The translations under genes and the position numbers were made by a program. 14,893 nucleotides of DNA from Pseudorhodobacter antarcticus (lineage in GTDB: Bacteria > Pseudomonadota > Alphaproteobacteria > Rhodobacterales > Rhodobacteraceae). Shown here one piece after another: positions 1-8,197 of the stretch; within the stretch, counting starts at the first letter, position 1; each line of letters starts with the position of its first letter. Location of the stretch: the NCBI GenBank assembly GCA_945860375.1, contig CAMAQR010000079.1, forward strand, positions 1 to 14,893, given 5' to 3'. The notes beneath the pieces were generated by a model. It saw only the letters and a program-made list of their open reading frames with translations, searched no databases and was not told the DNA's origin.

Positions 1-148
1 AGTCCAGGCATAACGCAGACCCTCACCGTTCATTCTCCAGCGATTACACCGAAGAAAAGGGCATTATCGCCATCAGTAAACTTGAAATTCCGCGCAACCA
101 AAACCCAAAAACCACTTTTTACCGCCCCGTCAACTTTCAGCTATAGCT
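1..148. mobile_element. Right (3') end of an IS element, partial
   Basis: The last 35 bases (114-148) are the inverted complement of 14737-14771 with one mismatch, so both are terminal inverted repeats of the same kind of element. The sequence inside the repeat differs from that at the right edge of the window, which fits opposite ends of one element rather than two copies of the same end. The element lies inside a broken istB gene: istB sense resumes at about 150. The IS family is not identified. Confidence 0.7.
3..146 (+). pseudogene. Possible C-terminal end of the IS transposase (partial)
   Basis: An open frame enters from the window edge and runs 47 codons to a TAG at 144-146, inside the terminal repeat. 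It ends in the residues RPVNFQL. Its position at the inner end of an IS fits a transposase 3' end, but the residues match no family I can name. It could equally be non-coding IS end sequence. Only the position supports the call. Confidence 0.3.
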
Positions 149-149
149 C

Positions 150-242
150 AAGATGACCACCGCGCTCCTGGACCGCCTAACCCATCACTGCGAGATCGTC
201 GAAACCGGAAACGAATCCTGGCGCTTCAAAAACCGCGCCTGA
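150..242 (+). pseudogene. istB: IstB (IS21-family transposition helper ATPase), C-terminal fragment
   Basis: The frame reads [20 protein letters not shown] and continues to WRFKNRA before TGA at 240-242. This is the conserved C-terminus of IstB, the AAA+ ATPase that helps the IS21 transposase. About 30 of roughly 240 residues remain. The Walker motifs are gone, so the product cannot work. The 5' part was removed or displaced by the IS whose terminal repeat ends at 148. Confidence 0.85.
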
Positions 243-252
243 CGCCCCCGGG

Positions 253-306
253 TTTTGGTCTGACCCGCCTTCGTCACATGACCCACTCCGCCGGGTCAGA
301 CCAAAA
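253..306. repeat. Inverted repeat (hairpin) after the istB stop
   Basis: TTTTGGTCTGACCCG at 253-267 is exactly complementary to 292-306, giving a 15-bp stem with a 24-base loop. It starts 11 bases after the istB stop codon and lies inside the IS21 end. It could stop transcription at the edge of the element or shape the transposase-binding end. There is no T-run after it on either strand that would make a standard intrinsic terminator. Confidence 0.6.
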
Positions 307-320
307 TCCCACGCAGCACT

Positions 321-366
321 GGGGTCAAAATTGGATGCCGATAGGGGGTCAGTATTGCGTGCTGAT
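321..366. repeat. IS21 subterminal direct repeats (two 22-bp copies)
   Basis: Copies at 321-342 and 345-366 share GGGGTCA, then ATTG, and end in GAT, with a few differing bases between. Multiple such repeats at each end are typical of IS21-family elements and bind the IstA transposase. The second copy runs into the element's terminal TGACA. Confidence 0.7.
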
Positions 367-371
367 TGACA

Positions 372-453
372 GTGACGCCGCGACATAACTTCCGGTGCGC
401 GCTGCCGCCTCGAAGGCACGCAATGCATTGAGCGGCGGCAGTGTCAGGGGCAT
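372..453 (-). pseudogene. LysR-family regulator (GcvA-like), N-terminal fragment cut by IS21
   Basis: Reading the minus strand from ATG at 453-451, the 27 codons give MPLTLPPLNALRAFEAAAR followed by TGSYVAAS. This is the hallmark start of the winged-helix DNA-binding domain of GcvA-type LysR regulators (PPLNALRAFEAAAR). AAGGCGG lies upstream as a ribosome site. The gene stops dead at 371/372, where the IS21 end begins, so the rest of the helix-turn-helix and the effector domain are lost or lie outside the window. It had the same orientation as the sarcosine oxidase genes, about 190 nt after soxG, and may once have regulated them; that is inference. Confidence 0.8.
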
Positions 454-645
454 GGGTGATCCGCCTTCGTTTTTCGATGTTATCCTAGCAGATGTGAAAG
501 CAAGGTGAAGTCACCGATACCCGAACAAAGCCTGCAAAAGGACGAAAGGTCGGTGCCGAGCCAGTGGATGACGCCAAATATGGCCCTGTCATCCGTCCCT
601 GCATGCGGATAGGAAGCAAAACAGAGATATTGGCCCTGCTTCTGA
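454..645. other. Gap between soxG and the LysR remnant, no gene seen
   Basis: No frame here resembles a known protein. A small hairpin (GATGAC at 567-572 with GTCATC at 588-593, inner GCC/GGC) lies downstream of soxG. It has no T-run, so I do not call it a terminator. The left end must have held the promoter of the LysR gene. Confidence 0.5.
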
Positions 646-1176
646 TCAAGCCATCGCCGCAGCCGCCTCCGTGAACCAAGACCAGAGGTAGGCCGCCAAA
701 CCTCGATCGACGTGTGTGCGGAACGTATCAGCGCTTTCGTACCGGTACAGCGAGACGTTGATCCCGGCAAAAGTCACGACGGCACAGGGCCCCGGCTCGG
801 TCGGGTCCAGAGTCGTGCCGCGACGGATGAGCGCCAGGGCATCTGCGCCGGAGATTTCGAAGATATGCAGTGCGGCGCTAAGGGTTGTCGTCGCATAGCC
901 GCCACCATTCCAGCCCGGCACGAGCATTCCTGGCACCGGACCGACGACAAGCAGGCGATCACGGGCAAGGCGGACCGTATAGGCTGATCCGTGCGCGAGC
1001 CCGAGCGCGCCGACGCCCTCTGTGTCATACCCGGTGTCAAGCCCGAAAGCCGAGAGATCGCCACTGACAACGAACTGTTCGACTGTCGGTCCACTTCGGA
1101 CGATCAGACCACCGGTCCTGATCTCTGCGGATCGCCAGTCCGGGATTTCCGGCCATTTCAGGGCATGATTACGCAT
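646..1176 (-). CDS. soxG: Sarcosine oxidase gamma subunit
   Basis: A 176-residue protein starting MRNHALKWPEIPDW and ending in a WSWFTEAAAAMA tail, close to the usual length of about 180-200 residues. It is the gamma subunit of the cytoplasmic heterotetrameric sarcosine oxidase, which oxidatively demethylates sarcosine to glycine, giving H2O2 and methylene-tetrahydrofolate. The gamma chain resembles part of the folate-binding GcvT fold and has no cofactor of its own. The start was chosen because ATG at 1176-1174 follows GGAGGG and overlaps the soxA stop by 8 nt, typical of coupled translation; an in-frame start at 1299 would run deep into soxA. It is the last gene of the operon. Sequence similarity is weak by eye, so the call leans on gene order. 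Confidence 0.85.
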   Translation of the reverse strand: MRNHALKWPEIPDWRSAEIRTGGLIVRSGPTVEQFVVSGDLSAFGLDTGYDTEGVGALGLAHGSAYTVRLARDRLLVVGPVPGMLVPGWNGGGYATTTLSAALHIFEISGADALALIRRGTTLDPTEPGPCAVVTFAGINVSLYRYESADTFRTHVDRGLAAYLWSWFTEAAAAMA

Positions 1177-4024
1177 TGAGTCGCCCTCCTTCGGGGTCGA
1201 AGGCGCAGGCGGGCGCGATCCTCGCCCGACGCGATTTCCCCAGATGTTGCAATTCGATGACCTCACCGGTGCGGGTAAGACCGTCTTCGACGAGACCAAG
1301 CGCCACAGGTCGGTTCAAGATTGGGCTGTCATAGCTTGATGTCACATAGCCGATGCTGCGCAACCTTCCCGAACTGCGGTCGATGGCATGGGCACCGGGC
1401 GGAAGCGCGCTGCCACCGTCTGCAACCTCGAGGCCAACGAACTGATTGCGCCCCTTGCGCTGCGCTTCCTCTTGCAGAAGAGAGCGGCGACCGATGAACT
1501 CGACTTTCTTCTTCGCAAGGGGTGCGCTCACGCCCAGATCCATCGGGCGGGTCATGCCGTCAGTATCCTTTCCAATCACCAGATAGCCCTTTTCGGCCCG
1601 AAGGATCATCAACGCCTCGCTGCCAAGCAGGGTTGCATCAAAAGCGCGACCCACATCTTTCAAGGCCCGCCAAAGCTCGGGCGCGCGATCTGCGCGGATG
1701 GAAACTTCGTACGAGCGGTCTCCGGTAAAGCTGACCCGCGTGGCACGGATCGGTTGCCCCGTGAAAGTGCCCCACCCAAGCGCCATGTGCGGCAGGCTGG
1801 CATCATCCAGCGCAAGGCCAAGGCCTGCGGCATCAAGCAGCGCCCGCGACTTCGGGCCGGTAACGGTAAGGGTCGCGGTTTCGGCGGTCGCATTGTGAAT
1901 GAAGACCCGGCGGCAATCGAAGCGGTCTTGCCGCCATTCTTCAAGCAGGCGATGCACGCCTGGAACGTGCGAGGATGAACAGGAAACGACGAACCGGTTT
2001 TCATCCAGCCGCACCAGAACGCCATCGTCATAAACAATGCCCGATTCCGCCAGAATGAAGCCGTAGCGGCAATGTCCCGGCTTCAGAGTGGACATGGTGT
2101 TGTAATAGATAAAGTCTAGGAACGCCGCCGCATCCGGCCCGATGACCTCGATCTTGCCAAGGGGCGATCCGTCGAACAACGCGACGCTCTCTCGGGCCTG
2201 CCGGGCCTCGCGCTGAACCGACTCCGTCTCGGGGGCGGGGCCATACCAGGCCGGCCGCAGCCAGCTGCCGTATTCTCGGAAATAGGCTCCATCCGCGCGG
2301 TGTTCAGGCTCCAAAGCCAGACGCCGAACCGGGTTCATCAATTGTCCGCCGCGCAGCCCGGCAAAACTGGCCAGGGGAACCGGAACGAACGGCGGCCGGT
2401 AAGTCGTGGTGCCGGTCGCCTCGATCGTCTTTCCGGTGATCGCGGCCATTAGGGCAAGGCCGGGGAGGTTCGAAGTCTTGCCCTGATCGGTCGCCATCCC
2501 AAGTGTGGTATAGCGCTTGACATGCTCGACCGACACGAAGTTCTCACGCGCCGCAAGTTCGACATCTTTCGCAGTCACGTCGTTTTGCAGATCGATCCAG
2601 ACCCGCCCTTTCATCTTCGGTTCGGGCCAGGCGGCAACCATGCCCGGGTCGTGGCGCGGTGTTCTTGTGGCAAACGGCTGCCCGCTTCCCGTCTCCGCGC
2701 CGCTGTTGAGAACTTCATCCAGTCCGAACCGTCCTGCTGCCGCGCCGACGACTGTCAGTCCGGGCATCTCAAGCGCCGGAACGAAGCCAAGGATGTGGTC
2801 ATCCCAGCGCAACTTGCCTTGCGCCTGGCAATAAAGATGCACGCTGGGCGTATGCCCGCCAGACACCAGCACAGCATCTGCCGCGAGTCTTTCGCCATTC
2901 GAAAGCAGGACAGATTGCACCCGCCCGCGCCCCTCGGCGCGGATGATCCGCTGCCGATCGATCAGCCGAACACCTTCGGCGTCGGAAAAGCCGCCAGAGC
3001 GCATATCGACAAGGGTCACCTCGGCACCCGCGCCCGCAAGCGAAGTCGCCGTTTCGACCGACTGGCCGTTGTTGGTCGCGACGACGACTTTTCGCCCCGC
3101 AATGATGCCATAGCGGGCGAGATAAACAAGCGCCGCGTCGGCCGACATCACACCGGGAAGATCGTTGTTGGCGAAGGGCAGTCCGCGCTCGATTGCGCCC
3201 GTGGCAAGGACGGTCTTCTTCGGGCGGATGCGCCAGAGGCGGTCGGCTTTGCCACTCGGCTGGCGTTCGGCCAAGGCGACCAGCCCGTGATCATAGCGCC
3301 CGAAAGCAGTCGTGCCGGTCAGAACTCGCCCACCGTGCGAACGCAGGCACTGCACCGACTGGCGCACCCAATCTGGCCCTGCCAACCCGTCAATTTCGGC
3401 CTGACGGTACAGCAGGCTGCCTCCTGGTTCGCGCTGATCGTCACAAAGGATGACGGACAGCCCCTGTGCGGCGGCGGCCAAGGCAGCCGCGATACCAGCC
3501 GGGCCCGCGCCAACCACCAGAACGTCGCAGTGATCGTTCACCTGATCCGCAGCCTGAGGCCCCTGCGCGCCGGGATCGATCCGCCCCAGCCCGGCCATGG
3601 CGCGAATGCGCGGCTCGAACAGGTGCCAGTCAGGGAACATGAATGTCTTGTAATAGAAGGCCGCCGGAATGAAGCGGGAAAACCTGTCGATGATGGCATA
3701 ACGGTCGCGCGCCGCTGTCGGCCCACCATTGACGCTGCGCACCTCCATTCCGTCCCGCGCGGCTTCTGTGGTCGCCCGCACGTTCGGTTGATGCTGCAGC
3801 CCACAGACATCGACCAGCGCGTTTGGATCCTCCACACCCGCGCCCCAAACACCGCGGGGGCGATGGTATTTGAAGCTGCGTCCGACCACTTCGACGCCGC
3901 TCGCCAGAAGGGCCGAGGCGATCGTGTCTCCGGCAAAACCGTGGACGTTGCGGCCATCAAATGTGAAGGTCAGCGGGTGGGTGCGGTCAATGGCGGACCC
4001 GCTGTCGTTGCGCCAAGCGGTCAT
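1169..4024 (-). CDS. soxA: Sarcosine oxidase alpha subunit
   Basis: A 951-residue protein, the usual size of the large subunit of heterotetrameric sarcosine oxidase. The N-terminus (about 15-100) has the ferredoxin-like fold seen in this family but lacks the iron-sulfur cysteines, as is normal for SoxA. A dinucleotide-binding segment with GAGPAG at 172-177 follows, then the ATGAIERGLPF region near 275 and a second nucleotide-binding stretch (about 310-345). From about residue 570 to the end it is a GcvT/aminomethyltransferase-like tetrahydrofolate domain, which takes the methyl carbon of sarcosine as methylene-THF. It overlaps soxD by 4 nt (ATGA) at its start and soxG by 8 nt at its end, so the subunits are translationally coupled. 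No frameshift or internal stop is seen. Confidence 0.95.
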   Translation of the reverse strand: MTAWRNDSGSAIDRTHPLTFTFDGRNVHGFAGDTIASALLASGVEVVGRSFKYHRPRGVWGAGVEDPNALVDVCGLQHQPNVRATTEAARDGMEVRSVNGGPTAARDRYAIIDRFSRFIPAAFYYKTFMFPDWHLFEPRIRAMAGLGRIDPGAQGPQAADQVNDHCDVLVVGAGPAGIAAALAAAAQGLSVILCDDQREPGGSLLYRQAEIDGLAGPDWVRQSVQCLRSHGGRVLTGTTAFGRYDHGLVALAERQPSGKADRLWRIRPKKTVLATGAIERGLPFANNDLPGVMSADAALVYLARYGIIAGRKVVVATNNGQSVETATSLAGAGAEVTLVDMRSGGFSDAEGVRLIDRQRIIRAEGRGRVQSVLLSNGERLAADAVLVSGGHTPSVHLYCQAQGKLRWDDHILGFVPALEMPGLTVVGAAAGRFGLDEVLNSGAETGSGQPFATRTPRHDPGMVAAWPEPKMKGRVWIDLQNDVTAKDVELAARENFVSVEHVKRYTTLGMATDQGKTSNLPGLALMAAITGKTIEATGTTTYRPPFVPVPLASFAGLRGGQLMNPVRRLALEPEHRADGAYFREYGSWLRPAWYGPAPETESVQREARQARESVALFDGSPLGKIEVIGPDAAAFLDFIYYNTMSTLKPGHCRYGFILAESGIVYDDGVLVRLDENRFVVSCSSSHVPGVHRLLEEWRQDRFDCRRVFIHNATAETATLTVTGPKSRALLDAAGLGLALDDASLPHMALGWGTFTGQPIRATRVSFTGDRSYEVSIRADRAPELWRALKDVGRAFDATLLGSEALMILRAEKGYLVIGKDTDGMTRPMDLGVSAPLAKKKVEFIGRRSLLQEEAQRKGRNQFVGLEVADGGSALPPGAHAIDRSSGRLRSIGYVTSSYDSPILNRPVALGLVEDGLTRTGEVIELQHLGKSRRARIAPACAFDPEGGRLNA

Positions 4025-4290
4025 TCCCGGGGCTCCTCTCGCAGGGATTGCGTCCCGGCCACTTCATGAGTCACGGTATCGCGTTCCATGACAAAAACTT
4101 CCTGACAGGTAAGATGCATCCAGATTTCGCGCGCTGCCCCCTTCGGGTTGCGGCGGACGTAAAGATAGTCGGCCCAGTCGGTGTCACTTACCGTTGTGTG
4201 GCCCTCGGGGCGAATTTTTCCGGCATCGCCGCCGAAGTGAAATTCGACCTCGCTGCGCGGCCCGCAGAACGGACAGTTGAAAAGTTGCAT
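4021..4290 (-). CDS. soxD: Sarcosine oxidase delta subunit
   Basis: An 89-residue protein opening MQLFNCPFCGPR. It has the zinc-site pattern of the delta subunit: Cys6 and Cys9 (CPFC) with His59 and Cys62 (HLTC). The segment SDTDWADYLYVRRNPKG is characteristic of the family. In solved heterotetrameric enzymes this small chain binds structural zinc and packs against the other subunits. It starts 12 nt after soxB and its TGA overlaps the soxA ATG. Length and motifs are complete. Confidence 0.95.
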   Translation of the reverse strand: MQLFNCPFCGPRSEVEFHFGGDAGKIRPEGHTTVSDTDWADYLYVRRNPKGAAREIWMHLTCQEVFVMERDTVTHEVAGTQSLREEPRE

Positions 4291-4302
4291 GGTTGGGCCC
4301 TT

Positions 4303-5556
4303 TCAATGCGCAATGCCGGAACCGGCTGCTTCGTCAATCAGCCGGCCGGTGCGGAAACGATCCAGATCGAAGGGGCGGCTGATATCGTGGTGCCCGCCGG
4401 TGGCCAACAGGTGCGCCAGCAGCGTTCCGCCAGCCGGGATGGCCTTGAAGCCGCCGGTCCCCCAGCCGCAGTTGAGAAACAGGCCGGGCAACGGGCTTTC
4501 GCCGATGATCGGCGAACTGTCGGGTGTCACGTCGACAATTCCGGCCCATTGGCGCAGCAGTCGCAGCTGCCGGAACATTGGGAACATCTCCAGCAGACCG
4601 GACAGCACCGTTTCGAGCATCGGCAGATTGCCGCGCTGGCCGTAGGACGGCACCCGGTCCAGCGCGCCGCCGATCACAATTTCGCCCTTGTCGGATTGCA
4701 TGGCATAGGTGCCGGTCGCCGGGGACACCAGAACCGTGTCAAAGATCGGTTTCACCGGTTCGGACACACAGGCCTGCAGCGCGTAGGAGGTGATTGGCAA
4801 ACGGAAGCCGGCCTTGTCGGCCAGCACTGTCGAATGCCCGGCCACCGCCATCGCCACCCGGTCGGCCCGGATCGTGCCACGACTGGTGCGCACGCCAGCG
4901 CAGCGGCCGTTCTCGATCAGAAAATCCTGAACCTCGCAGTTCTGGATGATGTCAACGCCCAACCGGTCGGCGGCGCGGGCATAGCCCCAGGCCACAGCGT
5001 CGTGCCGCGCGGTTCCGGCGCGCTGCTGGAACACGCCTCCATGCACCGGATAGCGGGCATCGGGGGCGAAATTGTAGATCGGCGCCAGGCGTCGGACCTC
5101 GTCTGGCCCGAGAAGTTCGGCATCAACCCCGTTGATCTGCATCGCGTTGACGATGCGCGCCGCCATTTCCATCTCGCCGACGCTGTGCGCGAGCTGAACC
5201 ACGCCACGCTGCGACAACATGATATTGTAGTTCAGTTCGCGGGTCAGACCTTCGTAAAGTCGGAGCGACAGATCATAGAGCGCGGTGCTTTCCGGAAAGA
5301 AGTAATTCGAGCGCACGGTGGTCGTGTTCCGTCCGGTGTTGCCGCCTCCGATCCAGCCCTTTTCAATGACCGCCACGTTGCGGATGCCGTGGGTCTTGGC
5401 CAGATAATAGGCCGTGGCCAGTCCGTGCCCGCCACCGCCGATGATGACAATGTCGTAGCGCCCTTTGGGATCGGGTGACCGCCAGGCCGGCTGCCACCCT
5501 TTCTGGGCGTTCATCCCTTCCTTCAGTAGAGAGAAAGCCGAGTAATGCCGGGTCAT
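4303..5556 (-). CDS. soxB: Sarcosine oxidase beta subunit
   Basis: A 417-residue FAD-dependent amine oxidase (DAO fold), the catalytic flavin subunit of heterotetrameric sarcosine oxidase. The N-terminal dinucleotide-binding loop is GGGGHG at 40-45, followed by the acidic end of the second strand (VIEKGWIGGGNTGRN). The GTARHDAVAWGYA segment contains His185, which by motif matches the histidine that binds FMN covalently in this enzyme class. The C-terminal part has the WAGIVDVTPDSSPIIG and GWGTGGFKAIPAGG signatures. The start follows a GGAGA ribosome site. It lies 46 nt after the dimethylglycine dehydrogenase gene, which fits co-transcription, so sarcosine made by that enzyme would feed straight into this one. 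Confidence 0.95.
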   Translation of the reverse strand: MTRHYSAFSLLKEGMNAQKGWQPAWRSPDPKGRYDIVIIGGGGHGLATAYYLAKTHGIRNVAVIEKGWIGGGNTGRNTTTVRSNYFFPESTALYDLSLRLYEGLTRELNYNIMLSQRGVVQLAHSVGEMEMAARIVNAMQINGVDAELLGPDEVRRLAPIYNFAPDARYPVHGGVFQQRAGTARHDAVAWGYARAADRLGVDIIQNCEVQDFLIENGRCAGVRTSRGTIRADRVAMAVAGHSTVLADKAGFRLPITSYALQACVSEPVKPIFDTVLVSPATGTYAMQSDKGEIVIGGALDRVPSYGQRGNLPMLETVLSGLLEMFPMFRQLRLLRQWAGIVDVTPDSSPIIGESPLPGLFLNCGWGTGGFKAIPAGGTLLAHLLATGGHHDISRPFDLDRFRTGRLIDEAAGSGIAH

Positions 5557-5602
5557 GACCGTCTCCGCATATCAGACAGGGATTGAGGTTGCAGCGCCAC
5601 TC

Positions 5603-8011
5603 TCAGCCGCGCATGGCTTTGCCGTCCGGATCGTAGGGCGACGCTGGGATCACTCTGGCGCGGCACTCTTGAGCGACAATATGCACCGACAGGTCGGTGC
5701 CGGGTGTCGTCACTGCGCGATCCACCATGGCCATCGCAAGGCTGCGCCCGATCGAATGGCCATATCCGCCCGAGGTCACAAAGCCGACAAGTTTGCCCTC
5801 ATGCCAGATCGGCTCATAGCCGCTGGCATCGGCGTCGGTCGCATCGACCTCCAGCGTGACAAGCACCTTGGCCGATCCCGGCCCGTCACGTTCTGCGCGG
5901 GCGGCCGCAGCCCCGATGAAATCGCCCTTGTCGTAGGCGACGAAGCGATCAAATCCGGTCATCCCCGGCGTGTAACCTTGGGTGAATTCCCGTGACCAGA
6001 TGCCGATGCTTTTCTCCAGCCGCAGCGAATTTCCGGCACCAAATCCGAACTCGGTCAGGCCGAACTCGGCCCCTGCTTCCAGCAGAAGTCGGCGCAAGGG
6101 GCTGTGTTCCAGCGCGCCACAACTGATTTCAAAACCCATCTCGCCTGTGTAGGACATGCGGGCGACACGGGCGCGCTGCAGGCCCACGTCCATGTGCTGA
6201 CAGCTTAGCAGCGACATTGTGCTTAGGTCCGTTTCTGTCACTTTCTGCAAGATCTCGCGCGATTTCGGCCCCACCAGGCCAAAACCGGTGACGATGTCCG
6301 AAATGTCACGCAGAGTGACGCCTTCCGACATATGGTCTTCGAACCAGCGCATGTGCCATTGGCGCAGATAGTAGGATCCCATGATCCACCAGGTTCCGTC
6401 GCCCCAGTTCATCACGGTCAGATCGCCCTTTAGGCGGCCGTCGTGGCCCAGCATCGGGGCAAGCCGGGCGCGCCCGGGCTTGGGCAACGCGCAGGCCAGA
6501 AGACGGTCGAGCCATTCGGCCGCTTTCGGCCCCGACACTTCGTAGCGCGAAAACGCGCTGATATCGAGCAGACCTGCCCGTTCGCGCACGGCTTTGACCT
6601 CGTTTGCGATGATGGGTGTTGCGTTGGACCGCTTCAGCGTTGGGTTTTCGGCAAATCCTTCGGGCGCGAAATAGAGCGGCGCTTCAAGGCCATAAAGGCC
6701 GGTCCAGCGCGCGCCCGCCGTAGTCATGGCATCATAGGCGCCCGGCGTTTTCAGTGGCCGCCCGGCCGGCAGATGTTCGTTCGGGTAGGTCATGATGAAG
6801 CGGCGCGAATAGAATTGCCCGGTGGTCTGCCGGATGAATTCTCGGTTGGCAGCAAAGTCGCCATAACGGGCGATGTCCATGCCGAATACGTCCACTTCGG
6901 TTTCGCCCGTGACCATCCACTCGGCCAGCGACTTGCCGACGCCGCCGCCCTGCACGAAACCTGCCATCACGCCACAGGCCACCCAATAGTTTGGCACTCC
7001 GCGCACCGGACCGACCAGCGGGTTGCCATCGGGCGAGAAGGTGAAAGCCCCGTTCACCCAACGCTTGATCCCGGTCGTTTCCAGGCAGGGATAGCGGTGA
7101 AATGCCATCGCGAGCTCGTCGGAAATCCGGTCGGTGTCTTCCTGGATAAGTTCGATGCCATAATCCCAGGGCGCGCCGTCCATGTTCCAATGCTTGTGGT
7201 TGATCTCGTAGATGCCCAGAAGCATCCCCTTTTGTTCCTGCCGCATGTAGGAAAAACCGTCGAGATCAACGATCGTCGGGATTTCCTTGGGCAGTGCGGC
7301 GATCTCGGGGATGGATTCGGTCACCAGATAATGATGCTCCATCGGCGAAACCGGCAATTCAACGCCGGCCATCCGGCCCAGTTGCTTGGCCCAAAGCCCG
7401 CCCGCGTTGACCACATGCTCGGCGATGATCACGCCCTTTTCGGTGGTGACCTCCCAACTCATGTCCGGACGCTGGCGAAGGGACAGGACGCGGTTGTGTT
7501 CGATGATGTCGGCGCCGCGATTCCTGGCGCATTTGGCATAGGCATGCACGACCCCCGAGGGATCGACATAGCCTTCGTTCGCAAACACCATCCCGCCAAG
7601 AAGATCCGAGGTGTTCAGCAGCGAACATTGAGCCTTGAGTTCGTCGGGAGAGGCAATCCAGGCGTCGTCGATGCCCATCGACTGCAGCACGCGGCAGTTG
7701 GATTGCAGCCATTCCCAGCGGTCCGGCGTCCTCGCCAGCATCAGGCCGCCGGTCATGTGCAGGCCGACACTCTGCCCGGACTCCTTCTCGATCTCGTGCA
7801 TCAGGTCGATTGTATAGGCCTGAAGCGCCGCCACGTTCGGGTCAGCGTTGAGCGTGTGGACCCCGCCTGCGGCGTGCCAGCTTGATCCGGCGGTCAGGAC
7901 GCTGCGTTCAAGGATCGCAATGTCCGCCCAGCCGAGCTTGGTCAGGTGATAGGCAACTGAGGCACCGATGACACCGCCACCGATAATGACTGCGCGATAG
8001 TGAGATTTCAT
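5603..8011 (-). CDS. Dimethylglycine dehydrogenase-like FAD/THF enzyme
   Basis: An 802-residue two-part flavoprotein. Residues 5-365 or so are a DAO-type FAD domain with GGGVIG at 11-16. The SSWHAAGG motif places His46 where mitochondrial dimethylglycine and sarcosine dehydrogenases bind FAD covalently. A linker domain follows, then a GcvT-like tetrahydrofolate domain and its C-terminal barrel (about 425-790). The family demethylates N,N-dimethylglycine to sarcosine, or sarcosine to glycine, yielding methylene-THF. Since a full sarcosine oxidase is encoded just downstream, dimethylglycine is the likelier substrate. A TTG start at 8047 is possible in frame, but the ATG at 8011 begins right before the flavin strand (MKSHYRAVIIGGG) as the family usually does. 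The ribosome site there is weak (GGTCTGGA). It lies downstream of a candidate TetR operator. Confidence 0.85.
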   Translation of the reverse strand: MKSHYRAVIIGGGVIGASVAYHLTKLGWADIAILERSVLTAGSSWHAAGGVHTLNADPNVAALQAYTIDLMHEIEKESGQSVGLHMTGGLMLARTPDRWEWLQSNCRVLQSMGIDDAWIASPDELKAQCSLLNTSDLLGGMVFANEGYVDPSGVVHAYAKCARNRGADIIEHNRVLSLRQRPDMSWEVTTEKGVIIAEHVVNAGGLWAKQLGRMAGVELPVSPMEHHYLVTESIPEIAALPKEIPTIVDLDGFSYMRQEQKGMLLGIYEINHKHWNMDGAPWDYGIELIQEDTDRISDELAMAFHRYPCLETTGIKRWVNGAFTFSPDGNPLVGPVRGVPNYWVACGVMAGFVQGGGVGKSLAEWMVTGETEVDVFGMDIARYGDFAANREFIRQTTGQFYSRRFIMTYPNEHLPAGRPLKTPGAYDAMTTAGARWTGLYGLEAPLYFAPEGFAENPTLKRSNATPIIANEVKAVRERAGLLDISAFSRYEVSGPKAAEWLDRLLACALPKPGRARLAPMLGHDGRLKGDLTVMNWGDGTWWIMGSYYLRQWHMRWFEDHMSEGVTLRDISDIVTGFGLVGPKSREILQKVTETDLSTMSLLSCQHMDVGLQRARVARMSYTGEMGFEISCGALEHSPLRRLLLEAGAEFGLTEFGFGAGNSLRLEKSIGIWSREFTQGYTPGMTGFDRFVAYDKGDFIGAAAARAERDGPGSAKVLVTLEVDATDADASGYEPIWHEGKLVGFVTSGGYGHSIGRSLAMAMVDRAVTTPGTDLSVHIVAQECRARVIPASPYDPDGKAMRG

Positions 8012-8169
8012 TTGATGATTCCAGACCCGTCGTATGATTGCCAGCAATGGTATCCAGTATGTTCATATGTGTCCATATTGAAATTCAAAAACTGTCGAAA
8101 CACGGCGTATGTAGTCCCAAGTCAATCCAAATAACCCGCAATATCTGCAAAGCTCCATGAACTCAAATC

Positions 8170-8183
8170 AGACATTAATGTAC
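8170..8183. promoter_or_regulatory. Second candidate TetR operator
   Basis: AGACATTAATGTAC shares its first 12 bases with the perfect palindrome in the mttB/tetR promoter (9859-9876). The core ACATTAATGT (8172-8181) is itself palindromic, but the outer right arm is degenerate. It lies about 160 nt upstream of the dehydrogenase start. Two copies in the two long gaps of one cluster make a chance match unlikely. Binding by the local TetR protein is inference. Confidence 0.55.
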
Positions 8184-8197
8184 ACAAAAATGGAAGT

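Larger units (their letters stand above)
149..371 (+). mobile_element. IS21-family right end, remnant
   Basis: This stretch carries the last codons of istB followed by a typical IS21-family end. Two related 22-bp direct repeats (321-342 and 345-366) both begin GGGGTCA, and the element closes with TGACA at 367-371, so the inverted end starts TGTCA. Such repeated subterminal sites are the transposase-binding sites of IS21-type elements. The left part of the element, with istA and most of istB, is missing because another IS interrupts it at about 149. To the right the element abuts a truncated LysR gene, which marks its insertion point. Confidence 0.8.

Noticed and set aside
567..593. Hairpin downstream of soxG as a terminator
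   Set aside because: The stem is short and interrupted, and no T-run follows on the minus strand.
480..770. Minus-strand frame of 96 codons overlapping the end of soxG
   Set aside because: It overlaps soxG in another frame, has no ribosome site seen and no recognisable family.
2522..4069. Plus-strand open frame of 515 codons opposite soxA
   Set aside because: It lies entirely across soxA, a clear conserved protein, has no recognisable domain and is Arg/Pro/Gly-rich as expected for a shadow frame in high-G+C DNA.
4048..5478. Plus-strand open frame of 476 codons opposite soxB and soxD
   Set aside because: It is antisense to two convincing genes and shows only low-complexity composition with no family signature.
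6443..7885. Plus-strand open frame of 480 codons opposite the dehydrogenase gene
   Set aside because: Shadow of the dehydrogenase frame; no motif or ribosome site supports it.
8012..8047. Longer dehydrogenase N-terminus from TTG at 8047
   Set aside because: The 12 added residues lie outside the conserved flavin domain, and the ATG at 8011 places the first strand where the family has it.
8055..8080. CATATG-centred near-palindrome upstream of the dehydrogenase as a third operator
   Set aside because: The arms do not match around the centre and it does not share the ACATTAATGT core.
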